From positions 98,659 through 162,658 of the forward strand of contig NZ_JBEYXW010000014.1 in assembly GCF_040645195.1 (NCBI RefSeq): a DNA stretch of 64,000 nt, in the 5' to 3' direction. Under the pieces are notes generated by a model. It did not search any database. It was not told the origin of the DNA and saw only the letters and a list, made by a program, of their open reading frames with translations. The translations under genes were made by a program, and so were the position numbers. Of the stretch, positions 24,741 to 33,692 are shown piece by piece; the first letter of the stretch is position 1; the number at the start of each line of letters is the position of its first letter. This stretch comes from Prauserella_A sp040645195. Lineage in GTDB: Bacteria > Actinomycetota > Actinomycetes > Mycobacteriales > Pseudonocardiaceae.

Positions 24741-25043
24741 ATGAAGCTTCTGGTCTTCTCCAACGCCCGCGACGGCCGCGACGACGAGTACAACGAGTGG
24801 TACAACAAGGTGCACCTTCCCGACCTGCTCACCATTCCCGGTGTGAGGTCCGGCGCACGGTATCGAGTCCACGCTCCCGACGCCGCGGTCCCCGAGCACC
24901 GTTACCTCGCGATCTACGACCTCGATGGGGATGGCGACGCGGTGTTGAAGGAGATCGCGACGCGGTCGGGCAGCGGGCAGTTCCAGCTGACCGACAGCCT
25001 CGACAGCCGCACCGTGAAGCTCGCAATCTGGGAAGCCATGTGA
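24741..25043 (+). CDS. EthD-like small protein
   Basis: A 100-residue ferredoxin-like-fold protein, MKLLVFSNARDGRDDEYNEWY followed by HLPDLLTIPGV, close to EthD-domain and DUF4286-like proteins. EthD was first seen as an accessory for P450-based ether degradation; many relatives are dimeric alpha-beta barrels of unknown role. GGAAGGA lies just before the ATG. It precedes a HIBADH-family gene. Confidence 0.75.
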   Translation: MKLLVFSNARDGRDDEYNEWYNKVHLPDLLTIPGVRSGARYRVHAPDAAVPEHRYLAIYDLDGDGDAVLKEIATRSGSGQFQLTDSLDSRTVKLAIWEAM

Positions 25044-25089
25044 CTGTGGGTCCACAGTGGAGGACACCTGTCAGGACAAGGACGTCGTG

Positions 25090-25893
25090 ATGCGCCTCGG
25101 ATTCATCGGTGCCGGGCGAATGGGCCGCCCGATGGTGACTCGCCTGATCGCCGCCGGCCATGAGGTGCGGGCACTGGGCCGCTCGGCGGACAAGCGGGCG
25201 GCGCTGGCAGCCGAGGGGGCACAGCCGGTCGGTGAGATCGCCGCGGCCGGTGACGGCGCCGATGCCGTCGTGGTGTGCGTCTTCAACGATGATCAGGTCC
25301 GCGAGGTGTGTCTCGGCAGTGAGCTGTTCGACCGGATGCCGGCTGGCTCGGTCGTCGTTGTGCACACCACGGGAAGTCCCAGCGTTGCCAAGGAGATCGC
25401 GGCCCACGGGGCCGAGCGCCGGATCGAGGTGATCGACTCTCCGGTGAGCGGGGGACCGCATGACATCGCGGCAGGCCGGGTCAGTCTCTTCGTGGGCGGT
25501 GCCGACGACGCGGTCGCGCGCATGCGGCCCGTGCTCAGCAGCTACGGCGACCCGGTGCTGCACGTCGGACCGCTCGGTGCGGGGCAGCAGGTGAAGCTGA
25601 TCAACAACACGCTCTTCGCGGCCAACATCGGGTTGCTCGCCGAAGCGGTCCGCGTCGCCGGCCGGCTGGGGGTTGCCGAGCACGTGCTGCTCGATGCGCT
25701 CACCCACGGCAGCGGTTCGAGCCGCGCGCTCGGCGGTGTCGCATCGAGACGGTCGGTCGCGGCGTTCACCGTTGCCGTGGAGGAGTTTCTCCGCAAGGAC
25801 ATCGCCGTGGCCAGGAAGGTCGCCGCCGAGCTGGGCGCGAACCTCGGCGCGATCGACGGCGCGATCAACTCCCTGCCACGGCAGCGTCCATGA
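25090..25893 (+). CDS. 3-hydroxyisobutyrate dehydrogenase-family oxidoreductase
   Basis: A 267-residue beta-hydroxyacid dehydrogenase with GFIGAGRMGRPM, DSPVSGGPHD and KLINNTLFAAN. The ATG at 25090 follows AAGGA; an upstream in-frame start at 25057 lies in a small inverted repeat (25043-25058). It is somewhat shorter at the C-terminus than the family average of about 290. Paralogue of the 9076 protein. Converges with a thiolase gene after 10 bases. Confidence 0.88.
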   Translation: MRLGFIGAGRMGRPMVTRLIAAGHEVRALGRSADKRAALAAEGAQPVGEIAAAGDGADAVVVCVFNDDQVREVCLGSELFDRMPAGSVVVVHTTGSPSVAKEIAAHGAERRIEVIDSPVSGGPHDIAAGRVSLFVGGADDAVARMRPVLSSYGDPVLHVGPLGAGQQVKLINNTLFAANIGLLAEAVRVAGRLGVAEHVLLDALTHGSGSSRALGGVASRRSVAAFTVAVEEFLRKDIAVARKVAAELGANLGAIDGAINSLPRQRP

Positions 25894-25903
25894 CGGACCG
25901 GCG

Positions 25904-27070
25904 TCACACCTCGATGACGACCGCGCCACCCTGGCCGCCGCCGGCGCACATCGCGGCGACGCCGATGCCGCCGCCGCGCCGGCGAAGCTCGTGGGTGAGC
26001 GTTGTCAGCATCCGGGCGCCGGTGGCCGCGACGGCGTGGCCGAGGCTGCACCCGCTGCCGTAGATGTTGACGAGGTCCTCGTCGATGCGGAGCTCCTGGC
26101 AGGTCGCGACCGGAACGGACGCGTATGCCTCGTTGATCTCCCACAGATCTACGTCGGCGACGGACAGCCGTGCGCGGTCGAGCACCTTGACGATCGCGTC
26201 GATGGCGCCGACCCCGGTGAGTGCGGGATCGACACCGACCGCCGCCCAGGCACGCACGGTGCCCAGCGTGGTGAGCCCGGCCTCCCCGGCCAGCTCGTCG
26301 GACGCCAGCGCGAGCGCCGCGGCGCCGTCGTTCGCCCCGCACGCGTTGCCCGCGGTGATGGAGAAGCCCTCGATCTCCGGGTGCAGTGGCTTCAGCGCGG
26401 CCACCTTCTCCAGTGACGTGTCGCGGCGCGGGTGCTCGTCGACGGCGAACCTCGTGACGGTGCCGTCCTTGCGGGTCACCGTGATCGGCGCGATTTCGTC
26501 GACGAACGTGCCGGCGTCGATCGCCGCGATCGCGCGGGCATGCGAGCGGACGGCCCACGCGTCCATCCGCTCGCGACTGATCCCGTACTTCTGCGCGACG
26601 TTCCAGCCGACTGTCAGCGACACGTCGTCGGTGGCGATCTCCGTCTGCGGGAACGTCGGCGGGTTACGCGTCTCGGTCTCCGCAGAGCCAGGAATGCGCC
26701 AGGTGCTCGTGGGGCTCAGCGACGACGTCTGCACACCACCGGCGACCACCGCGCGGTCCATGCCGGCGCGAATGGTGGCCGCGGCGTTGCCAACGCTGGT
26801 GAGGCTGCCCGCGCAGTGCCGGTTCACCGCCTGACCGGCCAGCTGCGTCATGCCCGCCGCCACGGCCGCGTAGCGCGCGAGGTCCCCGCCGCCGTACAGC
26901 GACTCGGCGAAGATGACGTCGTCGAACCGTTCCGGGGCGAGACCGGACCGGCGTACCGCCTCCACCAGGACATGGGTCGCGAGATCCTCCGCAGGGGTCT
27001 CGGTCAGCGTGCCTTTGCGCGCGGTCCCGACCGCGGTGCGGACCGCGCTGATGATCATCGCTTCAGTCAT
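25904..27070 (-). CDS. Acetyl-CoA acetyltransferase (thiolase)
   Basis: A 388-residue thiolase. The nucleophile is C86 (NRHCAGS), the NEAYA motif and second Cys (CAGGGQG) are present, and the catalytic His lies in LGHAVAATGAR, where the usual Pro after His is Ala. It is the last gene of the minus-strand group SDR, FAS1-like hydratase half, MaoC half, thiolase. That order is a complete lower beta-oxidation cassette: hydration, oxidation, thiolysis. Confidence 0.93.
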   Translation of the reverse strand: MTEAMIISAVRTAVGTARKGTLTETPAEDLATHVLVEAVRRSGLAPERFDDVIFAESLYGGGDLARYAAVAAGMTQLAGQAVNRHCAGSLTSVGNAAATIRAGMDRAVVAGGVQTSSLSPTSTWRIPGSAETETRNPPTFPQTEIATDDVSLTVGWNVAQKYGISRERMDAWAVRSHARAIAAIDAGTFVDEIAPITVTRKDGTVTRFAVDEHPRRDTSLEKVAALKPLHPEIEGFSITAGNACGANDGAAALALASDELAGEAGLTTLGTVRAWAAVGVDPALTGVGAIDAIVKVLDRARLSVADVDLWEINEAYASVPVATCQELRIDEDLVNIYGSGCSLGHAVAATGARMLTTLTHELRRRGGGIGVAAMCAGGGQGGAVVIEV

Positions 27071-27082
27071 CGACTTCTCCCG

Positions 27083-27487
27083 TCAGTTGAGCCGTACCAC
27101 GGCGTTCGCGGGCAGCAGCGTGTTGCCGTGCTCGTCCTCCGTCCAGATGTCGAGCGTCGCCGTACGCACGCCGTCCGCGTCCTGCTCGACCGCCGTCACC
27201 ACGCCGCGCGCGGTGACCGTCATGCCCTTGGTGTTGAGGCGACGGAACTGGCCTTCGATGCGCACGATGTGCCCCTGCCCGCCGAGCCAGCCGCGCAGCA
27301 GGTTGTGCAGATACGACCACTGCAGGTTGCCCATCCCGATCGCCGTCGGGTGCCCGGCGGCTCTGCCCGACTCGTCGTCCATGTGGATCGGTACGAACTC
27401 GTCGTTGACTGCGGCGTACCGGTTCCAGTTCGCGAACCCGGTGTTGCGCGTGAACGGCGGCAGTTCGTCACCGGCCACAACCCGCAT
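27083..27487 (-). CDS. MaoC-like hydratase subunit, C-terminal type
   Basis: A 134-residue single hot-dog protein of the MaoC dehydratase kind. The hydratase-2 motif is recognisable: aspartate and histidine in NDEFVPIHMDDES. It begins MRVVAGDELPPF at the ATG 27487. It neighbours the N-type hot-dog protein at 27508, giving a two-gene enoyl-CoA hydratase like ChsH1-ChsH2 of cholesterol side-chain degradation. Heteromeric MaoC enzymes accept bulky acyl groups. Confidence 0.87.
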   Translation of the reverse strand: MRVVAGDELPPFTRNTGFANWNRYAAVNDEFVPIHMDDESGRAAGHPTAIGMGNLQWSYLHNLLRGWLGGQGHIVRIEGQFRRLNTKGMTVTARGVVTAVEQDADGVRTATLDIWTEDEHGNTLLPANAVVRLN

Positions 27488-27507
27488 TGCTTGCACACCC
27501 TTTCGCT

Positions 27508-28032
27508 TCAGTAGCGGATGATGGTGTTGACCACGCGCTTGACGAACTCGCCGCGCTGGTTGGTCCAGGTGTCCTCGGTGCGGCTCAACAACATGAGCCC
27601 GAGCTTGCCCGCGCGCTCTGTGTACGGCCCGAGCCTGCGGACGCTGGCGATGACGTCGCCGGGGCGCATCGGCACGCCGTACTCGGTGTCCAGGCCACCG
27701 TTGAGCATGAACTCCAGCCCAGGCCCCGGGATCCCTGCCTGCTCTTCGAGGTGATCGGGATCGTTGCTCGACAGCCTGGTCGAGGGATGGGTGGTGCTCC
27801 GCTCGGCGACCGTCCAGGCGAACGGGTTGAACTCCTCGGGCGCCACGGTTCCGTTGTGTGCGGTACGGGCGGCGGTCTGCTCGTCGAGAAAGTGCCCGGG
27901 CGGCGGATCCGGCCAGTACACGGCAATCGCCCACCGGCGGATGTCGGACTCGCTCACCGGGTGGCTCACCTGGCGCAGGAGCTCCGTACCCACGGCCTCG
28001 CGCATGGCGGGCGAGATGTTGGTCTCGGGCAT
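27508..28032 (-). CDS. MaoC-like hydratase subunit, N-terminal (FAS1-like) type
   Basis: A 174-residue hot-dog protein with the FAS1-like dehydratase domain seen at the N-terminus of long MaoC proteins. It lacks an evident catalytic Asp-His pair, as is usual for the non-catalytic half. It is 20 bases upstream of the catalytic half at 27083. Together they should hydrate an enoyl-CoA made by one of the acyl-CoA dehydrogenases. Confidence 0.87.
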   Translation of the reverse strand: MPETNISPAMREAVGTELLRQVSHPVSESDIRRWAIAVYWPDPPPGHFLDEQTAARTAHNGTVAPEEFNPFAWTVAERSTTHPSTRLSSNDPDHLEEQAGIPGPGLEFMLNGGLDTEYGVPMRPGDVIASVRRLGPYTERAGKLGLMLLSRTEDTWTNQRGEFVKRVVNTIIRY

Positions 28033-28058
28033 CGGCTCCCTCCCCGATCGCGAGCGCG

Positions 28059-28889
28059 TCAGTCAAGGAAAAGGTCCCGCTCGGGGTTGTCGCCCCCGCC
28101 GTAGCGGGACAGGTCAGCGACGCCTGCCGCGGTGAGCACCTCCGCGTCGAGGAAACAGTTGCCCGTGGTGTCCTTCGCAGGGCGGGACAGGATCTCCACG
28201 GCGGCGTCCGCCATGATCTCCGGGCTGCGCGCGGATGAGAGCAGGCGCTGGCCGCCTGCCATGTTCGCCACGGCGGCGGTGGCGATGTAGGTCTCCGGCC
28301 ACAGGCAGTTCACCGCGATGCCGGCCTCGGCGAACTCCGCCGCCCAGCCCAGCGACAGCAGTGTCATCCCGTACTTCGTGAGTGTGTAGGCGGGGTGCGC
28401 GCCGAGCCAGCGCGGGCTGAGGTTCAGCGGCGGGGACAGTGTCAGGACGTGCGGGTTCGCCGAGGCCCGCAGGTGCGGCAGGCACGACCTGGTCAGCAGG
28501 AACGTGCCGCGCACGTTGATCTCGTGCATCAGGTCGAACCGTTTGACCGGCAGCTGCTCGGTCGCGTCGAGTGCGATCGCGCTGGCGTTGTTCACGCAGA
28601 TGTCGATGCCGCCGAACCGCGCGACGGCGGTGTCGGCGGCCCGCTGCACGTCCTCCTCGCGGCGCACGTCGCCGACCACCGCGACCGCCTTGCCGCCCGC
28701 GTCCTCGATGCCGGCGACCGCGGTGTGCACTGTGCCGGGAAGCTTCGGGTGGGCTCGGTCGGTCTTGGCGAGCAGTACGACGTTCGCGCCCAGCCTCGCC
28801 GCGGCGATCGCGATCGCCAGCCCGATACCGCGGCTGCCGCCGGACATCACCATCGTGCGACCGGCCAGAGCGTTCTGCGTGGCGGGCAT
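28059..28889 (-). CDS. HSDL2-like SDR oxidoreductase
   Basis: A 276-residue SDR: SGGSRGIGLAIA, then the LLAKTDRAHPKLPGTVHT insertion that marks HSDL2-like short-chain dehydrogenases, NNASAI and Tyr-Lys in PAYTLTKYG. The ATG at 28889 follows GAGGAG; an in-frame start farther upstream overlaps the operator region. First gene of the hydratase-thiolase operon, so probably a hydroxyacyl-CoA dehydrogenase. The SDR at 41448 has a related insertion. Confidence 0.9.
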   Translation of the reverse strand: MPATQNALAGRTMVMSGGSRGIGLAIAIAAARLGANVVLLAKTDRAHPKLPGTVHTAVAGIEDAGGKAVAVVGDVRREEDVQRAADTAVARFGGIDICVNNASAIALDATEQLPVKRFDLMHEINVRGTFLLTRSCLPHLRASANPHVLTLSPPLNLSPRWLGAHPAYTLTKYGMTLLSLGWAAEFAEAGIAVNCLWPETYIATAAVANMAGGQRLLSSARSPEIMADAAVEILSRPAKDTTGNCFLDAEVLTAAGVADLSRYGGGDNPERDLFLD

Positions 28890-28913
28890 CGTTCTCCTCG
28901 GTGGGCGCAACGT

Positions 28914-28947
28914 GAGTATGATTCTCACTGATGATATTGGCATTCTC
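28914..28947. promoter_or_regulatory. Two island operator-like sites
   Basis: GAGTAT-G-ATTCTC (28914-28926) lies within a 17-bp near-palindrome with a shortened spacer. GATATT-GGC-ATTCTC (28933-28947) has the standard spacer and 10 of 12 matches. They sit between the divergent SDR and LLM operons. Confidence 0.5.
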
Positions 28948-28994
28948 GCTCTACGCAAGTAGCGTATTCATGTAAGTCGGGAACAGGAGGAATC

Positions 28995-29951
28995 GTGCGG
29001 ATCGGTGTGATGATCGGTCCCGAGAAGCGGGACTCGGCGAAGAAGGTCGAGCGGATGCTCTCGGACATCGAGTGGGCCGAGTCCGCCGGGCTGGCCACGG
29101 CGTGGATCCCGCAGATCCCCACGGACTTCGACGCCCTCATCGCGGTGTCGCTGATGGGCACGCGGACCCGGCGGATCGAGCTCGGCACCGCGGTCGTGCC
29201 GCTTCAGGCGCAGCATCCGATCGCGCTCGCCCGGCAGGCGCTGTCCGCGCACGCGGCCACGGGTGGGCGGCTGGCGCTGGGCGTCGGACCGTCGCACCAC
29301 TGGATCGTGCGGGACATGCTCGGCCTTCCCTATGAGCGGCCTGCCGCCTACACCCGTGACTGTCTCGAGGTACTGGCGTCGGCCCTGCGCGGACCGGGCT
29401 CCGTGGACGTGGAGAACACGACGTTCACCGTGCACAACCCGCTCGACCTCGCGCCGGTGGCTCCGCTGCAGGTGCTGGTCGCCGCGCTCGGTCCGGTGAT
29501 GCTGTCGATCGCAGGCCGCCATGCCGACGGCACCGTGCTGTGGATGGCCGACGAGCGCGCGGTCGGCGAGCACGTCGCGCCGTCCATCACGAAGGCGGCC
29601 GCGGAGGCGGGGCGCCCGGCTCCGCGGATTGTCGCCGGTATCCCGGTCTGCCTGTGCCGGCCCTCCGAAATAGACGCTGCACGCGAGCGTGCCAACCGGA
29701 TCCTGGGGGAGGCGGATATCTCCCCGAACTACCAGCGGTTGCTGGGGCACGGCGACGCCCGTGACGTCGGCGACCTGTGTGCGGTCGGCGACGAGGAGGC
29801 CATCCGGGCGCGGTTCCGGCGCTTCGCCGATGCGGGAGTCACCGACCTCTCCGTGCGGCTCCTGCCGATCGGCGAAGGCCGCGACGAGCTGGTCGCGTCC
29901 AAACGCCGTACCCGGGAGATGATCGCCGGGCTCGCTGCGGAGCCGTGGTGA
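28995..29951 (+). CDS. LLM-class F420-type oxidoreductase
   Basis: A 318-residue luciferase-like protein resembling the TIGR03564 group (MRIGVMIGPEKRDS, GGRLALGVGPSHHW). The GTG start at 28995 has a strong AGGAGG 5 bases upstream. It stands alone, followed by a 299-bp regulatory gap before the transporter operon. This is the third LLM protein in the window, and the three belong to different subgroups. Confidence 0.88.
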   Translation: MRIGVMIGPEKRDSAKKVERMLSDIEWAESAGLATAWIPQIPTDFDALIAVSLMGTRTRRIELGTAVVPLQAQHPIALARQALSAHAATGGRLALGVGPSHHWIVRDMLGLPYERPAAYTRDCLEVLASALRGPGSVDVENTTFTVHNPLDLAPVAPLQVLVAALGPVMLSIAGRHADGTVLWMADERAVGEHVAPSITKAAAEAGRPAPRIVAGIPVCLCRPSEIDAARERANRILGEADISPNYQRLLGHGDARDVGDLCAVGDEEAIRARFRRFADAGVTDLSVRLLPIGEGRDELVASKRRTREMIAGLAAEPW

Positions 29952-29960
29952 CCAGAAGTG

Positions 29961-29975
29961 GAGAATCAGATTCTC
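29961..29975. promoter_or_regulatory. Island operator, perfect (GAGAAT-CAG-ATTCTC)
   Basis: All 12 consensus positions match. It lies 10 bases after the LLM stop codon. Confidence 0.75.
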
Positions 29976-30059
29976 GTGCTTGTTGCGATTGAATCCCATG
30001 CCTTATCGCTGGTGATCGACTTGTGAGGCCGCTCTGACTCGAGAAGACAGAGGGTTTCA

Positions 30060-30079
30060 GATGACCTGTGGAGGTCATC
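30060..30079. repeat. Perfect 8-bp inverted repeat
   Basis: GATGACCT and AGGTCATC flank a 4-base loop (GTGG). The core TGACCT-N4-AGGTCA could be an operator for a second regulator. There is no T-run after it, so an intrinsic terminator for the LLM gene is less likely though possible. Confidence 0.5.
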
Positions 30080-30114
30080 ATTCTCCTTGATAAGGCTTTT
30101 CTTTACCGGAACTT

Positions 30115-30129
30115 GCGAATATGATTCTC
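30115..30129. promoter_or_regulatory. Island operator (GCGAAT-ATG-ATTCTC)
   Basis: 11 of 12 consensus matches, and the outer bases extend the symmetry (GCGAAT...ATTCTCGC). Confidence 0.7.
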
Positions 30130-30250
30130 GCCAGGTCGACGCTGACCGGTAGGGCCACGAGCTTTCCTGTCCGCGTCGCCGGTGCCGGGCCGGAACGACA
30201 CGGTGCGGGCATCACCCGCTCAGCAGTGTGCTTCAGGGAAAGCGAGTCGA

Positions 30251-31204
30251 ATGGTGCTCACCGTTGCGGGCCGAGTCGGCCGCAGTCTCCTCGTTGTACT
30301 GCTGGTCACTGTTGCCGTTGCGGCGCTGCTGAGTCTGGCGCCCGGCTCGGTGGCGTCGGTGATACTGGGCGAGAACGCGACGCCGCAGGCTATTGCCGAA
30401 CTCAACGCCAGGCTGGGCCTCGACCGGCCGTTCTTCGTGCAGTACGTCGACTGGCTCGGCAATGCCGTTCAGGGTGACCTGGGGACCTCCCCGCTCACCA
30501 GCCAGCCGGTGATGGACGCGATCCTCGAGCGGTTGCCGGTGACGTTGCAGCTGGCGGTCATGGCTCTGACCATCGCGCTGGTCGTATCGATCCTGCTGGC
30601 CGTGGTGTCCGCGGTGCGGCCGGGAAGCGTGGTCGACCGCGGGATCAACGTCGTCTCGTCGATGCTGCTGTCGGTGCCCGCGTTCATCGCCGGGCCGGTG
30701 CTGATCTACTTCTTCGCCGTTCAGCTCGGCTGGTTCCCCGTGACCGGGTGGTCGCGGATCAGCGACGGCCTCGGGGAGAACCTGCTGAGCGCCATGTTGC
30801 CGGCGATCGCGATCTCGCTGATCGAGATCGCCGCGTTCCACCGCGTGCTGCGGGCGGATCTGATCGGCACGTTGCGGGAGGACTTCGTCGGAGCGGCGAG
30901 GGCCAAGGGCATGAGCCCGGCCTACGTGATGTTCCGGCACGCCCTTCGCCCTTCGTCGTTCTCGTTGATCACGCTCGCCGGGATCAACCTGGGCCGGCTG
31001 GTCGGTGGGACCGTCATCGTGGAGTCGTTGTTCTCGTTGCCGGGTCTCGGACAGCTGCTCGCGACGTCGATCATCTCGCGAGACGTGATCACGGTGCAGG
31101 GAGTGGTGGTGTTCATCGCGGTGGTCTACGTCGGGGTCAACACGGTGGTGGACCTGAGCTACCGGTTGATCGACCCGCGAGTCAGGAAGGCGGCTGCGGC
31201 ATGA
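30251..31204 (+). CDS. ABC transporter permease, DppB/OppB type
   Basis: A 317-residue inner-membrane permease of the peptide/nickel family with the N-terminal helix, the large loop with GLDRPFFVQYVDWLG, and the EAA loop (GAARAKGMSPAYVMFRHALRP). The ATG at 30251 follows AGGGAA. It opens an operon of two permeases, two binding proteins, two ATPases and acyl-CoA genes. The import substrate is probably the compound degraded by the island; peptide-family systems also carry sugars, nickel and terpenoid-like compounds. Confidence 0.94.
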   Translation: MVLTVAGRVGRSLLVVLLVTVAVAALLSLAPGSVASVILGENATPQAIAELNARLGLDRPFFVQYVDWLGNAVQGDLGTSPLTSQPVMDAILERLPVTLQLAVMALTIALVVSILLAVVSAVRPGSVVDRGINVVSSMLLSVPAFIAGPVLIYFFAVQLGWFPVTGWSRISDGLGENLLSAMLPAIAISLIEIAAFHRVLRADLIGTLREDFVGAARAKGMSPAYVMFRHALRPSSFSLITLAGINLGRLVGGTVIVESLFSLPGLGQLLATSIISRDVITVQGVVVFIAVVYVGVNTVVDLSYRLIDPRVRKAAAA

Positions 31205-32085
31205 ACCACCACGCGGTGAACGCGGGCCGCGTCGCGGCGTCGGCGGAACCGGTCGTCCCCAAGGTACGCAGCGCCCGGTCGATCGTCGTGTGCCTGGCCT
31301 ATGCCTGGTTGGTCGCGGTGATCGGGATGGCGTTGCTGGCCGACTTCCTGCCGCTGGCGTCGTATGCCACGCCGGTCGGCACGCCGCGGCAGGGCCCGCA
31401 GTGGGGATCGCTGGACCTGCTGATGGGGACGGACAACCTGGGGCGATCGATCCTGTCGCGGGTGGTCTACGGGGCACGGGTCTCGCTGGTGGTCGGTACG
31501 GTCGCGGGCCTGATCGGTTTCCTCATCGGCGGATTCCTCGGGATGCTCGCCGGTTACTTCGGGAAGAAACTCGACGCGGTGGTGCGCCTGATCGCCGACG
31601 CGGTGCTGGCGTTTCCGCCGCTGATCCTGTTGCTGGCGCTGTCGTCCATCCTCACCCCGAGTGTGCGGACGCTGCTGGTGGGGTTGTCGCTGTTGGTGGT
31701 TCCCACCTTCACCCGGCTGGCGAGGGCGAACACCCTCGCGTGGTCGGCACGCGAGTTCGTGCTGGCGGCGCGGAACATGGGTGCGGGACACCGCCGGATT
31801 CTGGTGAAGGAGATCCTGCCCAACGTGCTGCCCTCGCTCGGTGCGTACCTGCCGATCGTGATGGCCGCGCTGATCGTCGCGGAAGGGTCGCTGAGCTTCC
31901 TGGGTCTGGGGATTCCGCCGCCGACCCCGAGTTGGGGCGGGATGATCTCCGACGGCAAGGACGCGATCGCGGACGCCCCGCATCTGGTTTTCCTGCCCGC
32001 GCTGGTCATTTTCCTCACGGTGTTCTCGCTGAACCAGGCGGGTGACCACCTGCGGCAGCGGTTCGACCGCACGCTGCAGGACTGA
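31201..32085 (+). CDS. ABC transporter permease, DppC/OppC type
   Basis: A 294-residue permease with MGTDNLGRSILSRVVYGARVSL, the usual DppC signature, and the EAA motif (AARNMGAGHRRILVKEILPN). The ATG overlaps the stop of the first permease. Six transmembrane helices are expected. It partners the DppB-like protein and the ATPases at 35291 and 36294. Confidence 0.95.
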   Translation: MNHHAVNAGRVAASAEPVVPKVRSARSIVVCLAYAWLVAVIGMALLADFLPLASYATPVGTPRQGPQWGSLDLLMGTDNLGRSILSRVVYGARVSLVVGTVAGLIGFLIGGFLGMLAGYFGKKLDAVVRLIADAVLAFPPLILLLALSSILTPSVRTLLVGLSLLVVPTFTRLARANTLAWSAREFVLAARNMGAGHRRILVKEILPNVLPSLGAYLPIVMAALIVAEGSLSFLGLGIPPPTPSWGGMISDGKDAIADAPHLVFLPALVIFLTVFSLNQAGDHLRQRFDRTLQD

Positions 32086-32127
32086 ACGACACCCCGAATT
32101 CCCACCACAGCTGACGAGAGGTCAACG

Positions 32128-33681
32128 ATGATCCGGAGCAGTCGTTTACTGGCGACCGCCGCAGTCGCCCTGGTACTGGCGGGGTGCGGTGGCACGAGTT
32201 CCGACACGTCCAGAGACGCGGCCGGTGACCCGGTGTCCGGCGGCACCGCCACGGTCATTCAGATCACCGAGCCCCGCAGTCTCGACCCGGCGATCATGTC
32301 GAACACCTGGCCGTTCAACGCTTTCCTCGGCAACGCCCTCTACGGCACGTTGATGATCAACAAGCCGGAGACGGGGGAGATCGAGTACAAGCTGGCGGAG
32401 AGCTTCACGACCGAGGACAACGGCGCGACCTTCGAGTTGAGGTTGCACGAGGGGCTGACGTTCTCCGACGGCAGTCCACTGAACGCCGAGGCCGTGAAGT
32501 TCAACTGGGACCGGATCAAGGACCCGTCCCTTGGCTCGGCCAGTATCCCGGAAGCATCGTTGGTCTCCTCGACGGAGGTGGTGGATGCCACCACGGTGAA
32601 GGTCACGTTGGTCGCGCCTGTCCCGAACTACGCACAGGCCGTGGTCTCGACCTCGATGAACTGGATCGGCTCCCCGGCGGCGCTGCAGAAAGGCCAGCAG
32701 GCCTTCGACACCAACCCGATCGGCGCGGGTCCGTTCACAGTGGACAGCTGGACTCGCCAGGACAGGATCGAGCTGGTGCGCAACGCCGGGTACTGGGATG
32801 CCCCCAGACCCTATCTCGAGCGCATCGTCCTGCGGACCAACACCGATTCGAACCAGCGGGTGAACACCTTGATCAGTGGTGGTGCCGACGTGGTCATCGA
32901 CACGAACTGGGAGACGATCGCCAGGGCCCGTGACATGGGCTACGACACCGAGGTGCAGCCGCTGAACGGCGGCCAGTACCTGGCGATGAACGCACGCCGC
33001 GCCCCGTTCGACGACGTGCGGGCGCGCAAGGCGGTCGCCGCGGCACTCGATGTCGGCGCGATGAACCAGTCCGTCTACAACGGTAAGGGGGAGGTGCCGA
33101 CGACGCTGTTCACCGAGTCGTCACCGTACTTTGTGGACGCTCCGCTGGTGAGGCCGGACAAGGCCGCGGCGCAGCGGCTGTTCGACGAGCTGGCCGCCGA
33201 GGGCAAGAAGGTGTCGTTCACCTTCAAGAGCTTCCCCTCGCCGGAGAGCAAGGCCGCATCGGAAAGCGTCCAGGCTCAGCTCAGCGCGTTCCGCAACGTC
33301 GAGGTCAAGGTGCAGACCATTGACCACACGGACAGCTCGAAGCTGGTGGCGACGAAGGACTTCGAGATGGTGATCTCCTCCGCCCTGTTCGTGGACCCCG
33401 AACCGCGCCTGTGGGCGGTGTTCCACGGTGACTCGCGGTCGAACATGTCGGGTATCGACGACGAGCAACTGAACGTGGCGCTGGAAAAGGGGCGGACGTC
33501 GACGAACGAGCAGGACCGCAAGGCCGCCTACGACGCGGTGCAGCAGCGCCTGACCGAGCTCGTCCCGGGCGTCTTCTACACCCGTGGCTCGCCAGCCGCC
33601 GTGCTGGGCAAGAACGTCTACGGCGCTGTCCAGTACGGCAACGGCTCCCTCCTGCCTGAAGAACTCTGGATCCAACCGTGA
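32128..33681 (+). CDS. ABC transporter substrate-binding lipoprotein 1
   Basis: A 517-residue family-5 (DppA/OppA) solute-binding protein. The signal peptide ends in the lipobox L-A-G-C with Cys20, so it is anchored to the outer face of the membrane. The SBP_bac_5 motif (ESFTTEDNGATFELRLHEGLTF) is clear. The next gene is a close paralogue with the same GAGGTCAACG leader before its ATG, so the pair arose by tandem duplication. Two receptors for one permease suggest two related ligands. Confidence 0.95.
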   Translation: MIRSSRLLATAAVALVLAGCGGTSSDTSRDAAGDPVSGGTATVIQITEPRSLDPAIMSNTWPFNAFLGNALYGTLMINKPETGEIEYKLAESFTTEDNGATFELRLHEGLTFSDGSPLNAEAVKFNWDRIKDPSLGSASIPEASLVSSTEVVDATTVKVTLVAPVPNYAQAVVSTSMNWIGSPAALQKGQQAFDTNPIGAGPFTVDSWTRQDRIELVRNAGYWDAPRPYLERIVLRTNTDSNQRVNTLISGGADVVIDTNWETIARARDMGYDTEVQPLNGGQYLAMNARRAPFDDVRARKAVAAALDVGAMNQSVYNGKGEVPTTLFTESSPYFVDAPLVRPDKAAAQRLFDELAAEGKKVSFTFKSFPSPESKAASESVQAQLSAFRNVEVKVQTIDHTDSSKLVATKDFEMVISSALFVDPEPRLWAVFHGDSRSNMSGIDDEQLNVALEKGRTSTNEQDRKAAYDAVQQRLTELVPGVFYTRGSPAAVLGKNVYGAVQYGNGSLLPEELWIQP

Positions 33682-33692
33682 CGAGGTCAACG

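Larger units (their letters stand above)
29952..30250. promoter_or_regulatory. 299-bp promoter region of transporter operon
   Basis: No gene is seen. It holds one perfect operator, one 11-of-12 operator, a weaker match (GAGGTC-ATC-ATTCTC, 30071-30085) and a perfect hairpin. The last operator lies about 120 bases before the permease start, leaving a fairly long leader with no obvious riboswitch. Confidence 0.6.

Noticed and set aside
30060..30079. Intrinsic terminator for the LLM gene
   Set aside because: There is no T-run and it lies over 100 bases after the stop among operators; an operator is equally likely, so it is listed only as an inverted repeat.
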